Origin: Bacteroidales bacterium
GTDB lineage: Bacteria; Bacteroidota; Bacteroidia; Bacteroidales; Bacteroidaceae
Length of the DNA: 64,000 nt
NCBI GenBank assembly: GCA_030528715.1
Contig: JAUMYJ010000002.1
Span: forward strand, 1 to 64,000
Direction: 5' to 3'
How positions within the stretch are numbered: the stretch's first letter is position 1; each line of letters starts with the position of its first letter. Under the pieces are notes generated by a model. That model was given only the letters and a program-made list of their open reading frames with translations, was not told the origin of the DNA and made no database searches. This document shows, one piece after another, positions 1 through 7,019 of this stretch. The translations under genes were made by a program, and so were the position numbers.

Positions 1-153
1 CATAAAGACATCGCCACGCGTGACACTTTGAAACACGTCATAGGCCACACAGCCCTCTTCTTGACGTGAATGCTCTGTGAGTAAACGAGCCTCGGCAATG
101 GCCGCAGTATAGTTAGCTGTATCAGCTTGTACGAATACGTTGAGTCTTATCAT
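1..153 (-). CDS. ABM-domain (antibiotic biosynthesis monooxygenase-like) protein, 5' part only
   Basis: The first 51 codons of a minus-strand gene that runs off the left edge. It starts at the ATG complementary to 151-153 (MIRLNVFVQA...). The pattern of a first beta strand, a helix, then EEGCVAYDVFQ is typical of the small dimeric ABM fold (YgiN-like putative quinol monooxygenases, about 95-100 residues). The family uses no metal or cofactor and acts on quinol-like or unknown substrates in the cytoplasm. Function is assigned from fold pattern only, and the C-terminal half is missing. Confidence 0.6.
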   Translation of the reverse strand, partial: MIRLNVFVQADTANYTAAIAEARLLTEHSRQEEGCVAYDVFQSVTRGDVFM

Positions 154-176
154 ATTTAATGGTTTTAGATGTTGTC

Positions 177-809
177 TTAGAATATATAAACAGCTTGTAA
201 CGAGAAGCTGCACGTGCGTGTAGTAGCATTAGGCTCAACTCTGGCTAGGTCTTTAACAAGCTTGGCGGTCTTACCTAGCCCGAAGTTGTAAGAGGCCCCT
301 ACTTCAAGATGCGACAGCAAGCGAATACCCGCTGCTACGTTCCAGGAGAGTTCGGCTTTTTGTGTGCGAAAGAGTGTTGTATTTTTAAGCTCAGTAATCC
401 AAGACCTATTGCCAATATTAAAGTCAAACTGTGGTCCTGTGGCTACATAAACAGCAGCCAAGCTACCCAGGCCAAGGCTATAACGCAGATTGATAGGCAT
501 CGCGAGTGAGCGGAGCGTATGGTTGGTAATGGTAGCACCAGTAGTGGTAAGCGAGGTCATAGCCTTACGCTGGTTATAGAGCACAGCAGCATCTACACCA
601 AGACCTACTACGGGGATCGTGGCATAGAGTTTTGGCCCAACAAACCAGCCTGCTGCTTGCTTTGTTTGGAGTTGAGCAGCTTTGAGTGATGTGGGTGTTG
701 ACAGCTTGGTCGTGTTAATACCAGCCATCACACCAAACTTAATTTGTGCCATCGTAGGCACAGCCAATGCCGCGCTAAGGGCAAGTGTTACAAATACTTT
801 TTTCATCAT
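177..809 (-). CDS. Outer-membrane beta-barrel protein (PorT/OmpW-like family), 210 aa
   Basis: A small porin-family protein that probably sits in the outer membrane. The start is placed at the MMKKVF codons (807-809) because a clear signal peptide follows, ending near PTMAQ at residue 22. The frame stays open further upstream, but that extension would bury the signal peptide and reach into sufE. The mature part has alternating strands with FGVMAGINTTKL near the N-terminus, GLGVDAAVLYNQRKA, a YSLGLGSLAAVYVATGPQFDF strand pair and a terminal aromatic residue (VYIF), as in eight-stranded Bacteroidetes barrels. No specific substrate can be named. It lies 43 bp after sufE on the same strand, and a transcriptional link is uncertain. 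Confidence 0.7.
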   Translation of the reverse strand: MMKKVFVTLALSAALAVPTMAQIKFGVMAGINTTKLSTPTSLKAAQLQTKQAAGWFVGPKLYATIPVVGLGVDAAVLYNQRKAMTSLTTTGATITNHTLRSLAMPINLRYSLGLGSLAAVYVATGPQFDFNIGNRSWITELKNTTLFRTQKAELSWNVAAGIRLLSHLEVGASYNFGLGKTAKLVKDLARVEPNATTRTCSFSLQAVYIF

Positions 810-852
810 AGGCTGTGTTTTTAATGAGGGAAAATATAAGGCTATATCGCAC

Positions 853-1284
853 CTAGGCCTGCGCACTACGTGCCAAGAATACCTGTGCAAAAAGTTTGAT
901 TTGCTTAACCATGGCCAGTAGCCCATTGCTACGCGTAGGAGAGAGGTGTTCCGAAAGGCCTATGGCTGGAATAAAATAGAAGTCGGCCTCAGCCAGTTCT
1001 TGCGGTGTACGAGCATTAGCCACACGAATGAGTAAGCTCACGATACCCTGCACAATCAACGCATCGCTCTCAGCCTCGAAATAAAGCCTACCATCGCGCT
1101 CGGTGCACACTAGCCACACGCGGCTTTGGCAGCCGTCAATGAGGTTTTGCTGTATTTTATGCTTCGGGTCAAGTGGTGACACTTCGCCAGCCATATCAAT
1201 GAGCATTTGGTAGCGATCCATCCAATCGTCTACGGCTGTGAACTCTGCAATCACTTCATCTTGTATCTGTTGTAAGGTCTGCAT
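853..1284 (-). CDS. sufE: Fe-S cluster assembly sulfur acceptor SufE
   Basis: A SufE-family protein of 143 aa, the usual length. It accepts persulfide sulfur from the cysteine desulfurase SufS and passes it to the Suf scaffold in the cytoplasm. The expected acceptor cysteine is present at residue 52 in GCQSRVW, and the C-terminal helix GLLAMVKQIK is typical. Its usual partner sufS is not adjacent here but about 41 kb away at 42110-43336, so the pair is split within this window. The downstream neighbour is the barrel protein. The start at 1284 gives the standard N-terminus. Confidence 0.88.
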   Translation of the reverse strand: MQTLQQIQDEVIAEFTAVDDWMDRYQMLIDMAGEVSPLDPKHKIQQNLIDGCQSRVWLVCTERDGRLYFEAESDALIVQGIVSLLIRVANARTPQELAEADFYFIPAIGLSEHLSPTRSNGLLAMVKQIKLFAQVFLARSAQA

Positions 1285-1311
1285 GTCTTGAATTATAAGC
1301 GTAAAGGTAAG

Positions 1312-2325
1312 TTAGCTAGCTGCCTGCTCGAAGATAACTTGCAAGACGGTTTGCCCCACAGCTTTAAGCGTAGCACGATCGATATTTTCTGGTGTGTCGT
1401 AAATGGTGTGCCACGTGGGGCCAAATGTGCCTTGTGGGTGGTCTGGAAAGAAGGGAATAATATCTATCATCGGGATACCTGCAATACGATTGACAGGCAC
1501 ATGGTCGTCAGTAATCATGCCGCCATCTTGCTTGGGGAAGTAGCTCCCATAGCCTGCACGCTCAGCGGCACTCCACACCAAGTCTACGATGCCACTAGCA
1601 TATTGCATAGAAAACCCCTCACGATAAAACTTAGCTCCTTGTCCACCCACCATATCAAGCAAGATGCCAAACGTAGGGCGATAGCCAGCCTGGCGTGCCT
1701 GTGCCGCCCAATATTGCGACCCTAAACACCACGAGCTACCATTATAGTCGTTATACGTGTCCCATTGTGCCACACCATGGTCTTCACCATCAAAGGCTAC
1801 AAAATCAATGCCTATATTAGGTTGCGTAGCCACAAGCTGTCGGGCAATTTCGAGCATCACAGCCACACCACTAGCACCATCATTTGCGCCCATAACAGGG
1901 TGGCGATGATTGGCCGCATCAGGGTCATTGTCTGCCCAAGGACGTGTATCCCAGTGCGCACCTAAAAGAATGCGCTGTGTAGCCTCAGGACGATAACGAG
2001 CGATGATATTAGTTGCTGGAAAAGTCACACCATTGTATGTGGTTAGCATGGTGTTTTGCTCTTCTACGGCAAGACCTAGCATACGGAAGGCATCGGCAAT
2101 GTAAGTAGCCGCCTTGCGGTGTACCTCCGTACCAGGCACACGATAGCCCAAGGCGCACTGAGCCTCAATATACGCAAAGGCTGTATCGGCATTAAAGGCT
2201 GGCACATGGAGCGTGTCGGCAGGTGCTTCGGGTGTGACCTGTTTACTGCTCGTATCACAAGCAATAAAGCCACCGAGCGTAGCCGCTGTCAATAGTGTAG
2301 CGGCAAAAAGATGTTTTAGTAGCAT
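1312..2325 (-). CDS. M28-type glutaminyl cyclase, lipoprotein
   Basis: A 337-aa M28-fold protein of the bacterial glutaminyl-peptide cyclotransferase type, which turns N-terminal glutamine into pyroglutamate. Residues 1-23 form a lipoprotein signal ending FIAC, so it should be anchored by Cys23, probably in the periplasm-facing leaflet of a membrane. The zinc-site residues are visible: HWDTRPW near 124-130 with D126, NDGAS with D149, E181 in EDHG, and DDHVP near the C-terminus. In the Porphyromonas group pyroglutamate formation is common because signal peptidase often leaves N-terminal Gln. Its start overlaps the end of the C26-M19 gene by 10 bp, so the two are probably translated from one mRNA. 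Confidence 0.82.
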   Translation of the reverse strand: MLLKHLFAATLLTAATLGGFIACDTSSKQVTPEAPADTLHVPAFNADTAFAYIEAQCALGYRVPGTEVHRKAATYIADAFRMLGLAVEEQNTMLTTYNGVTFPATNIIARYRPEATQRILLGAHWDTRPWADNDPDAANHRHPVMGANDGASGVAVMLEIARQLVATQPNIGIDFVAFDGEDHGVAQWDTYNDYNGSSWCLGSQYWAAQARQAGYRPTFGILLDMVGGQGAKFYREGFSMQYASGIVDLVWSAAERAGYGSYFPKQDGGMITDDHVPVNRIAGIPMIDIIPFFPDHPQGTFGPTWHTIYDTPENIDRATLKAVGQTVLQVIFEQAAS

Positions 2326-4172
2326 GTAGAGATAGAGTTATGCGTTAGTAAGGACGTGGGCTCAGCATAGCCACGTTCGGCAGCCCACTGACGTGCTTGG
2401 CGCATCACACGGAGGAAATTACCTCCCCAAATAAGTTCTAAATCAGTGGTACTAAGCCGCTCACGCAGCAAGCGACGCGTCAAATTGATAAGTTCGTTGG
2501 CCGCTGCCAGACCTACGATACCGCCATCGCCATCGAAGTCTGTACCGATGCCCACATGCTCCACACCAGCAACGTCTATCATGTGTAGGAGGTGCTCCAC
2601 AGCATCTTCGATCGTTGCTCGACCTTCATTGCAAAGGAAGCCCTCGTAAAACGTCACTTGTGCCACTCCCCCACTCCGAGCGAGAGCTATAAGCTGGTCG
2701 TCGGTAAGGTTACGCGGGTGTTGGCAAAGTTCGTAAGCCGAAGAGTGTGTACACACAATGGGTACTTGACTAATGTCAATAGCATCGTAAAAACTCGACC
2801 GTGCCCCATGCGAGAGGTCTACAAGCATGCCTACGCGGTTCATCTCACGAATGACTTGCTCACCCCACTCACTAACACCATCGTGCATCATTTGGCTATT
2901 GCGCGCCGAGTCACAGATGAGGTTATCACCATTATGGCACAGCGTCATGTAGCTTACACCATAGCGTTCGCGAAAGTGTGCGACCTCACTCAACGTATTG
3001 CCTAGGGCATAGCCATTTTCGATGCCAAGCATAACTGAACGCACGCCTATACGCTTGTGATGGTAAAGCTCATCGAGGGTATAAACTTGTGCTATGGTAT
3101 TGTTAGCACATACTGCTGCTAAACGATCAGTCACGCCTGTAAGAATACGGTGCGCTTCGGCATTGGCCATCTTGTGAGCAGCCTCAGTGAGTTCGCCTTG
3201 TGGCAGATAAGCCACCATACAACTTACATCTAGCCCTCCCTCTCGCATCTTGTGATAGTCTACGAGTACGTGTGGGTTGCGCTGCTCGAAGTTATCCACC
3301 CGTTCTAAGAACATTGGCGTATCGCAATGCGAGTCAAGTGTCAATATAGTAGCATGTAAGGCTCTGGCTTGGGCATAGTTCATGGCTTCATCACGCAGCC
3401 ATGCAAAAAGTGGCAACATCGTAGTAGTGTCACCATACGGGCGCAGCACTGCACACTCTGGGTGCCACTGCACACCCACGATGCTCTTATGCTCAGTACT
3501 CTCTACGGCCTCTATCACACCATCAATGGCCGTAGCCGTCACACGTAGTTTATCGCCCACATCGGCTGCTGCCTGATGATGGAAGCTATTGACTACCAAC
3601 GTATCGCCAAAAAGCGTTTGCAGTAGGCTATCGTCGGCCGTACAAATGCTGTGTGTATCAACATAGCGTGCTGCTTGTTGGCTATGCTTAAGTAGCTCCA
3701 TGGGAGCTGGATATTCGGCAGGTAAATCTTGATAGAGCCTACCTCCTAACACTTGCACCAAGAGCTGCATGCCACGGCAAATACCCAAGATGGGCACTTG
3801 ATAATCAAGTGCACGCCGCATCAACAAGATTTCCCACGCATCACGTGCAGCGTTGATACTACCAAGGTGTCGCGAAGGTTCATAGCCAAAAAATAGCGGA
3901 TTGACATCGCTACCACCCGAAAATATCAAGCCATCTACCGAAAGCACCTGCTGCGTAATAGTGTCAATCGACTCAGTAGGTGCCAGCAGTATAGGCACTG
4001 CTCCCACGGCCTCTACGCTGCGCCAATACCCTTCAAGAAGTTTGGCCGCACCATCGTCATCGATGTTACACGTGATACCGATACGTATGGCCACATGGGC
4101 GCTAAACGGCTGCGCGTTGAGCTGCATATGATAGGCAGTATCGCCAAGGTCATAAGGCGAGCAAGTAGCCAT
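2316..4172 (-). CDS. Fused class I amidotransferase-like peptidase C26 and membrane-dipeptidase-like M19
   Basis: A 618-aa two-enzyme fusion. Residues about 25-260 match the gamma-glutamyl hydrolase/PuuD type (C26): FSGGSDVNPLFFG, the nucleophile C132 in GICRGMQLL, and H237/E239 in GVQWHPE. Residues about 270-605 match renal-type dipeptidase M19: the zinc pair H282 and D284 in DSHCDTP, a CTHSSAYELCQHPRNL motif, and GIGTDFDG. Each half looks catalytically intact. By family knowledge the first cleaves gamma-glutamyl amides and the second dipeptides, so the fusion could strip gamma-Glu and then split the remaining dipeptide; that coupling is inference. No signal peptide is seen, so it is probably cytoplasmic. 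It overlaps the glutaminyl cyclase gene by 10 bp. Confidence 0.85.
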   Translation of the reverse strand: MATCSPYDLGDTAYHMQLNAQPFSAHVAIRIGITCNIDDDGAAKLLEGYWRSVEAVGAVPILLAPTESIDTITQQVLSVDGLIFSGGSDVNPLFFGYEPSRHLGSINAARDAWEILLMRRALDYQVPILGICRGMQLLVQVLGGRLYQDLPAEYPAPMELLKHSQQAARYVDTHSICTADDSLLQTLFGDTLVVNSFHHQAAADVGDKLRVTATAIDGVIEAVESTEHKSIVGVQWHPECAVLRPYGDTTTMLPLFAWLRDEAMNYAQARALHATILTLDSHCDTPMFLERVDNFEQRNPHVLVDYHKMREGGLDVSCMVAYLPQGELTEAAHKMANAEAHRILTGVTDRLAAVCANNTIAQVYTLDELYHHKRIGVRSVMLGIENGYALGNTLSEVAHFRERYGVSYMTLCHNGDNLICDSARNSQMMHDGVSEWGEQVIREMNRVGMLVDLSHGARSSFYDAIDISQVPIVCTHSSAYELCQHPRNLTDDQLIALARSGGVAQVTFYEGFLCNEGRATIEDAVEHLLHMIDVAGVEHVGIGTDFDGDGGIVGLAAANELINLTRRLLRERLSTTDLELIWGGNFLRVMRQARQWAAERGYAEPTSLLTHNSISTCY

Positions 4173-4184
4173 AGGCCAAAAGTC

Positions 4185-4586
4185 TTAAATAGTTTTGTCT
4201 GTTGTAGGCGTTGCTGACTTAGTGTCTAGCTCCTTGTCAAAGGGGTAAGTACGCTTAGGGTTGCGTGGAAACCAGCCTTTCTTCACACGGCCTACTTGCT
4301 CGAAGAGCTCGCCAATCGTCCAAAGTGATGAAAAACCAAACACTCCCATCAGTGCGCTCCAAAATGTGTTGGCCACAAAGAGTGCACCACCACCAAAGGC
4401 CAAACCAATGAGCAAGAACACCCACCAGTAGCGTGTACCCGTATAGTATTCTACCTTAACCACAATCGGGTGGAAAATACCAATAATCACGAAGGTCATC
4501 ACACCAATGACGAGTCCCTCCCAATTACGTGTAGCCCAATCTACCGAGAACGATAGGTCAAAGAGCAAAGGTAATGTTGTAAGCAT
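4185..4586 (-). CDS. DUF4491-type small membrane protein
   Basis: A 133-aa membrane protein. The start is set at the ATG complementary to 4584-4586 (MLTTLPLLFDLSF), because earlier in-frame codons would run into the lrp gene. Three or four hydrophobic segments are visible: WEGLVIGVMTFVIIGIFHP, YWWVFLLIGLAFGGGALFVA and FWSALMGVFGFSSLW. The cytosolic tail is rich in charged residues (EQVGRVKKGWFPRNPKR). This arrangement, including IFHPIVVKVEYY and GVFGFSSLWTIGELFEQ, matches the uncharacterised DUF4491 family of Bacteroidetes. No function is known. It follows the lrp gene by 55 bp on the same strand. Confidence 0.7.
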   Translation of the reverse strand: MLTTLPLLFDLSFSVDWATRNWEGLVIGVMTFVIIGIFHPIVVKVEYYTGTRYWWVFLLIGLAFGGGALFVANTFWSALMGVFGFSSLWTIGELFEQVGRVKKGWFPRNPKRTYPFDKELDTKSATPTTDKTI

Positions 4587-4641
4587 TGTAATGAGTTTTT
4601 TTGTAAGTGTAAGTTTTTGAGGTGTGTTGCGTGAGCAATTG

Positions 4642-5124
4642 TTATGCACCACGTTTGCGCCCTGTGCCATCAAGTGGCACTTGACGCGTAAAGCTCTGTT
4701 CGAGCGAGATGAGGGTTTCGGTGCTTACCACACCCTCTATTTGTTGCACTTGTCCGTTCAACAGCTCCATAAGATGCTCGTTATCGCGTGCATAGAGTTT
4801 TATGAGCAGCGTATAAGGACCTGTGGTATAGTGACATTCTACGATTTCGGGAATTTCTTCCAAGGCACTCATCACACGCTTGTACATCGAGCCACGTTCG
4901 AGCGTGAGCCCTACAAACGTACAAGTGTTATAACCCAATTTACGTGGATTTACTTGAAAACCACGCGAAACTACCGCACCATCTTCAAACAAGCGCATCA
5001 TGCGCTGATGAATGGCTGCACGGCTCACATCGCAAGCCTCGGCCACTTCTTTAAGCGGCACACGGGCATTGACCGACAAAATTTTGAGAATATTTTCATC
5101 TAAAACGTCTATTCTATCTGCCAT
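4642..5124 (-). CDS. Lrp/AsnC family transcriptional regulator
   Basis: A 160-aa cytoplasmic regulator with the full Lrp layout. Residues about 5-65 are a winged helix-turn-helix (DENILKILSVNARVPLKEVAEACDVSRAAIHQRM), and residues about 70-150 form the ligand-binding RAM domain with GPYTLLIKLYARDNEHLMELL. The family senses amino acids and binds DNA as octamers or larger. The tail is short and basic (TGRKRGA). A Bacteroidetes -7 box (TATATTTG on the minus strand, 5159-5166) lies about 35 bp upstream. Targets cannot be read from the sequence. Confidence 0.9.
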   Translation of the reverse strand: MADRIDVLDENILKILSVNARVPLKEVAEACDVSRAAIHQRMMRLFEDGAVVSRGFQVNPRKLGYNTCTFVGLTLERGSMYKRVMSALEEIPEIVECHYTTGPYTLLIKLYARDNEHLMELLNGQVQQIEGVVSTETLISLEQSFTRQVPLDGTGRKRGA

Positions 5125-5469
5125 AGCATGTATACTTTATATGTCATTTAATTTGGTGCAAATATACTCAAAAAAGGCATACTCTACTAACAAAACACCC
5201 CTAAAAACATGGCTTTTACACTAAAATTGCCACAAAGCATCACCTATGTCTAGGCAAAACTACCAATAAGTATAGCGCATTTATCTATATACCGCTCTTT
5301 TACCATCAAGGGAGCTCCCCTCCACAGCACTCCCCATGAATAGCCAATGCAGCCCACCGAGCAATCGGCAGGCTGCAAGTAACACAGAGGTACAAACAAA
5401 ACAGCAAAAAGGTTTATAAGCTACCATATAGTAGTACCTCGTAAAATAATAGCGTAGACTTCCCAAAGG
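5125..5469. other. Intergenic region upstream of the Lrp gene
   Basis: About 345 bases with no convincing gene. It holds a TAnnTTTG-type box for the Lrp gene at 5159-5166 (minus strand). A 61-codon minus-strand open frame here has no recognisable similarity, and its Cys/Tyr-rich product is not credible. Nothing else was recognised. Confidence 0.4.
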
Positions 5470-5571
5470 TTACTTCACCTTAGACTTACGCATATCCTTA
5501 ATCAGGTCAATAATTTTCTTAATTGCAAGTATTAAGGCTATTATCTTACCTATTTTTCGTAAATTCTTCAT
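5470..5571 (-). CDS. Small basic hydrophobic peptide, 33 aa, unknown
   Basis: An ATG-to-TAA frame of 33 codons beginning MKNLRKIGKIIALILAIKK. It has a lysine/arginine-rich start, a central isoleucine/leucine-rich helix of about 15 residues and a basic tail ending RKSKVK. The pattern suits a membrane-associated amphipathic peptide. It lies 149 bp downstream of nrdB on the same strand. A near-consensus box (TATCTTG) lies about 40 bp upstream. I do not recognise a family. The regular charge pattern is what argues for coding, and chance is not excluded. Confidence 0.4.
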   Translation of the reverse strand: MKNLRKIGKIIALILAIKKIIDLIKDMRKSKVK

Positions 5572-5720
5572 TGCATTCTATTTATTATGTGTTAAACATA
5601 CAAGATACAACGCACCACGAGTATCTTTATGCGATATACACGTCTGTCAATCTACTCAATATAAGCTATTTGCATACGTGTAAAACGAAGAACGCTTAAA
5701 GCCAATGAGATGGAGGTACA

Positions 5721-6776
5721 CTACAAGTCGTCTACCATCGCGCCACCCTTGGCATAAGCCGTGGGGCGTGCTTCAAAGAAGTCGGTTTTGATCATGTTTG
5801 CATTAGAGTATTGCGATACCCATGACATCGAAGCTGGCTCTTGATCGTAGCCTTCGTAGAGCTTATCGAAGCCTAGCGACGTACAACGTAAGTTGCCTAG
5901 ATACTTGATATAGTCTTCAATCATTTGGCTACTCAAGCCCTCAATGCGGTCGCCCAGCACATATTGCCCCCAGCGAATTTCCTCCTCTACGCCTTGACGT
6001 ATCATATCGCGATACATCTCAATGTGGTGTGGCTCAAAGAAGTTGGGGCATTCCTTTTTCATTTCCAAAATGATGTTACGGAATAGCCACAAGTGCGTGT
6101 TTTCGTCACGATTAATGTAGCGTATCTCTTGTGCAGAGCCTGGCATCTTACCATTACGCGCAAGATTATAGAAAAACATAAAGCCTGAGTAGAAATACAC
6201 ACCTTCTAAGATGTAGTTGGCAACAAGCACTTTAACAAACTGCTCCGTGCTTTGCTCTTCAACAAAGGCATTGTAAAGGTCGCCGATAAACTTATTGCGG
6301 CGCAACAACACGGCATCGTCTTTCCACTGATAAAGAATGGCATCACGCTGCTCAGGCGAGCAAATGGTGTCAAGCATGTAGCTATAACTTTGCGAGTGTA
6401 CAGCCTCTTGAAACGTCTGAATAGCCAAGCATAGGTTTACCTCGCTCGCCGTGATATAGTCGCTCACATTCGGCAGATTAGCCGTTTGGATAGAATCTAA
6501 AAAGATGAGGAACGAGAGGATCTTGTCGTAGGCCGTGCGCTCATCAGCCGAGAGCTTAGCGTAGTCTTTGAGGTCTTGATTGAGGTTAATCTCTTCGGGT
6601 ACCCAAAAGTTGTTCATCGCTTGGCGATACCAGTCGCTCACCCACTTATACTTCATATTGTTGAAGTCGTTTAGGTTGGTAGTATTGCCATTGATCATAC
6701 GCTTGAGCGTAAGGTCAGTGTCGCCATTCTCATTGAAGAGAGGCTTACGGGTTACGGTAGGTTCACATGAAGCCAT
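5721..6776 (-). CDS. nrdB: Class Ia ribonucleotide reductase beta subunit
   Basis: A 351-aa R2 protein that holds the di-iron tyrosyl-radical cofactor and supplies the radical for reduction of ribonucleoside diphosphates by NrdA. The motif FQEAVHSQSYSYML carries the expected metal ligands E and H and the radical tyrosine, and later helices supply further E/H ligands (YILEGVYFYSGF, RDENTHLWLF). The start is set at MASCEPTVTRKPLF (6774-6776), with the conserved body beginning shortly after. A longer in-frame start at 6827 is less likely. The C-terminal DDL resembles the acidic tail that docks on R1. nrdA lies upstream on the same strand, 243 bp away with a tandem repeat between them. Confidence 0.95.
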   Translation of the reverse strand: MASCEPTVTRKPLFNENGDTDLTLKRMINGNTTNLNDFNNMKYKWVSDWYRQAMNNFWVPEEINLNQDLKDYAKLSADERTAYDKILSFLIFLDSIQTANLPNVSDYITASEVNLCLAIQTFQEAVHSQSYSYMLDTICSPEQRDAILYQWKDDAVLLRRNKFIGDLYNAFVEEQSTEQFVKVLVANYILEGVYFYSGFMFFYNLARNGKMPGSAQEIRYINRDENTHLWLFRNIILEMKKECPNFFEPHHIEMYRDMIRQGVEEEIRWGQYVLGDRIEGLSSQMIEDYIKYLGNLRCTSLGFDKLYEGYDQEPASMSWVSQYSNANMIKTDFFEARPTAYAKGGAMVDDL

Positions 6777-6870
6777 AACGTGTTGTTTTGAGGGGGAAAT
6801 TGATTTGGATTTAGTGTAATCACCCAATACTAACCATATGCAACAGTATACTGAGGCCTAAAAGCTACAC

Positions 6871-6958
6871 CATCGGGGTGGCGCACATGCGCCATCGGCG
6901 TGGTGTGCCTTTGTCATCGGGGTGACGCAGGCACGTCATTAGGGTGACTTATATATTT
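6871..6958. repeat. Four-copy 22-bp tandem repeat between nrdA and nrdB
   Basis: Four units start exactly 22 bp apart at 6871, 6893, 6915 and 6937. The shared head is CATCGGGGTG (copies 2 and 4 diverge to CATCGGCGTG and CATTAGGGTG), with more variable tails. It sits in the 243-bp gap between nrdA and nrdB. Copy 1 contains GTGGC-CACATG words also seen in the 21-bp repeats at 43573-43635. The period of two helical turns suits protein binding on one DNA face, but the function is unknown. Confidence 0.75.
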
Positions 6959-7019
6959 AAGTCTCGGACCAACTTTTACGCTAAGGCAAGCTGTGCCCAA
7001 GACAAGATGCTATAAGGCA

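Noticed and set aside
810..926. Longer N-terminus for the barrel protein
   Set aside because: The extra 39 residues precede a normal signal peptide and overlap the end of sufE, so they are unlikely to be translated.
5281..5466. 61-codon minus-strand open frame upstream of the Lrp gene
   Set aside because: Composition (Tyr/Cys/Arg mix) and lack of any family pattern; no promoter tied to it.
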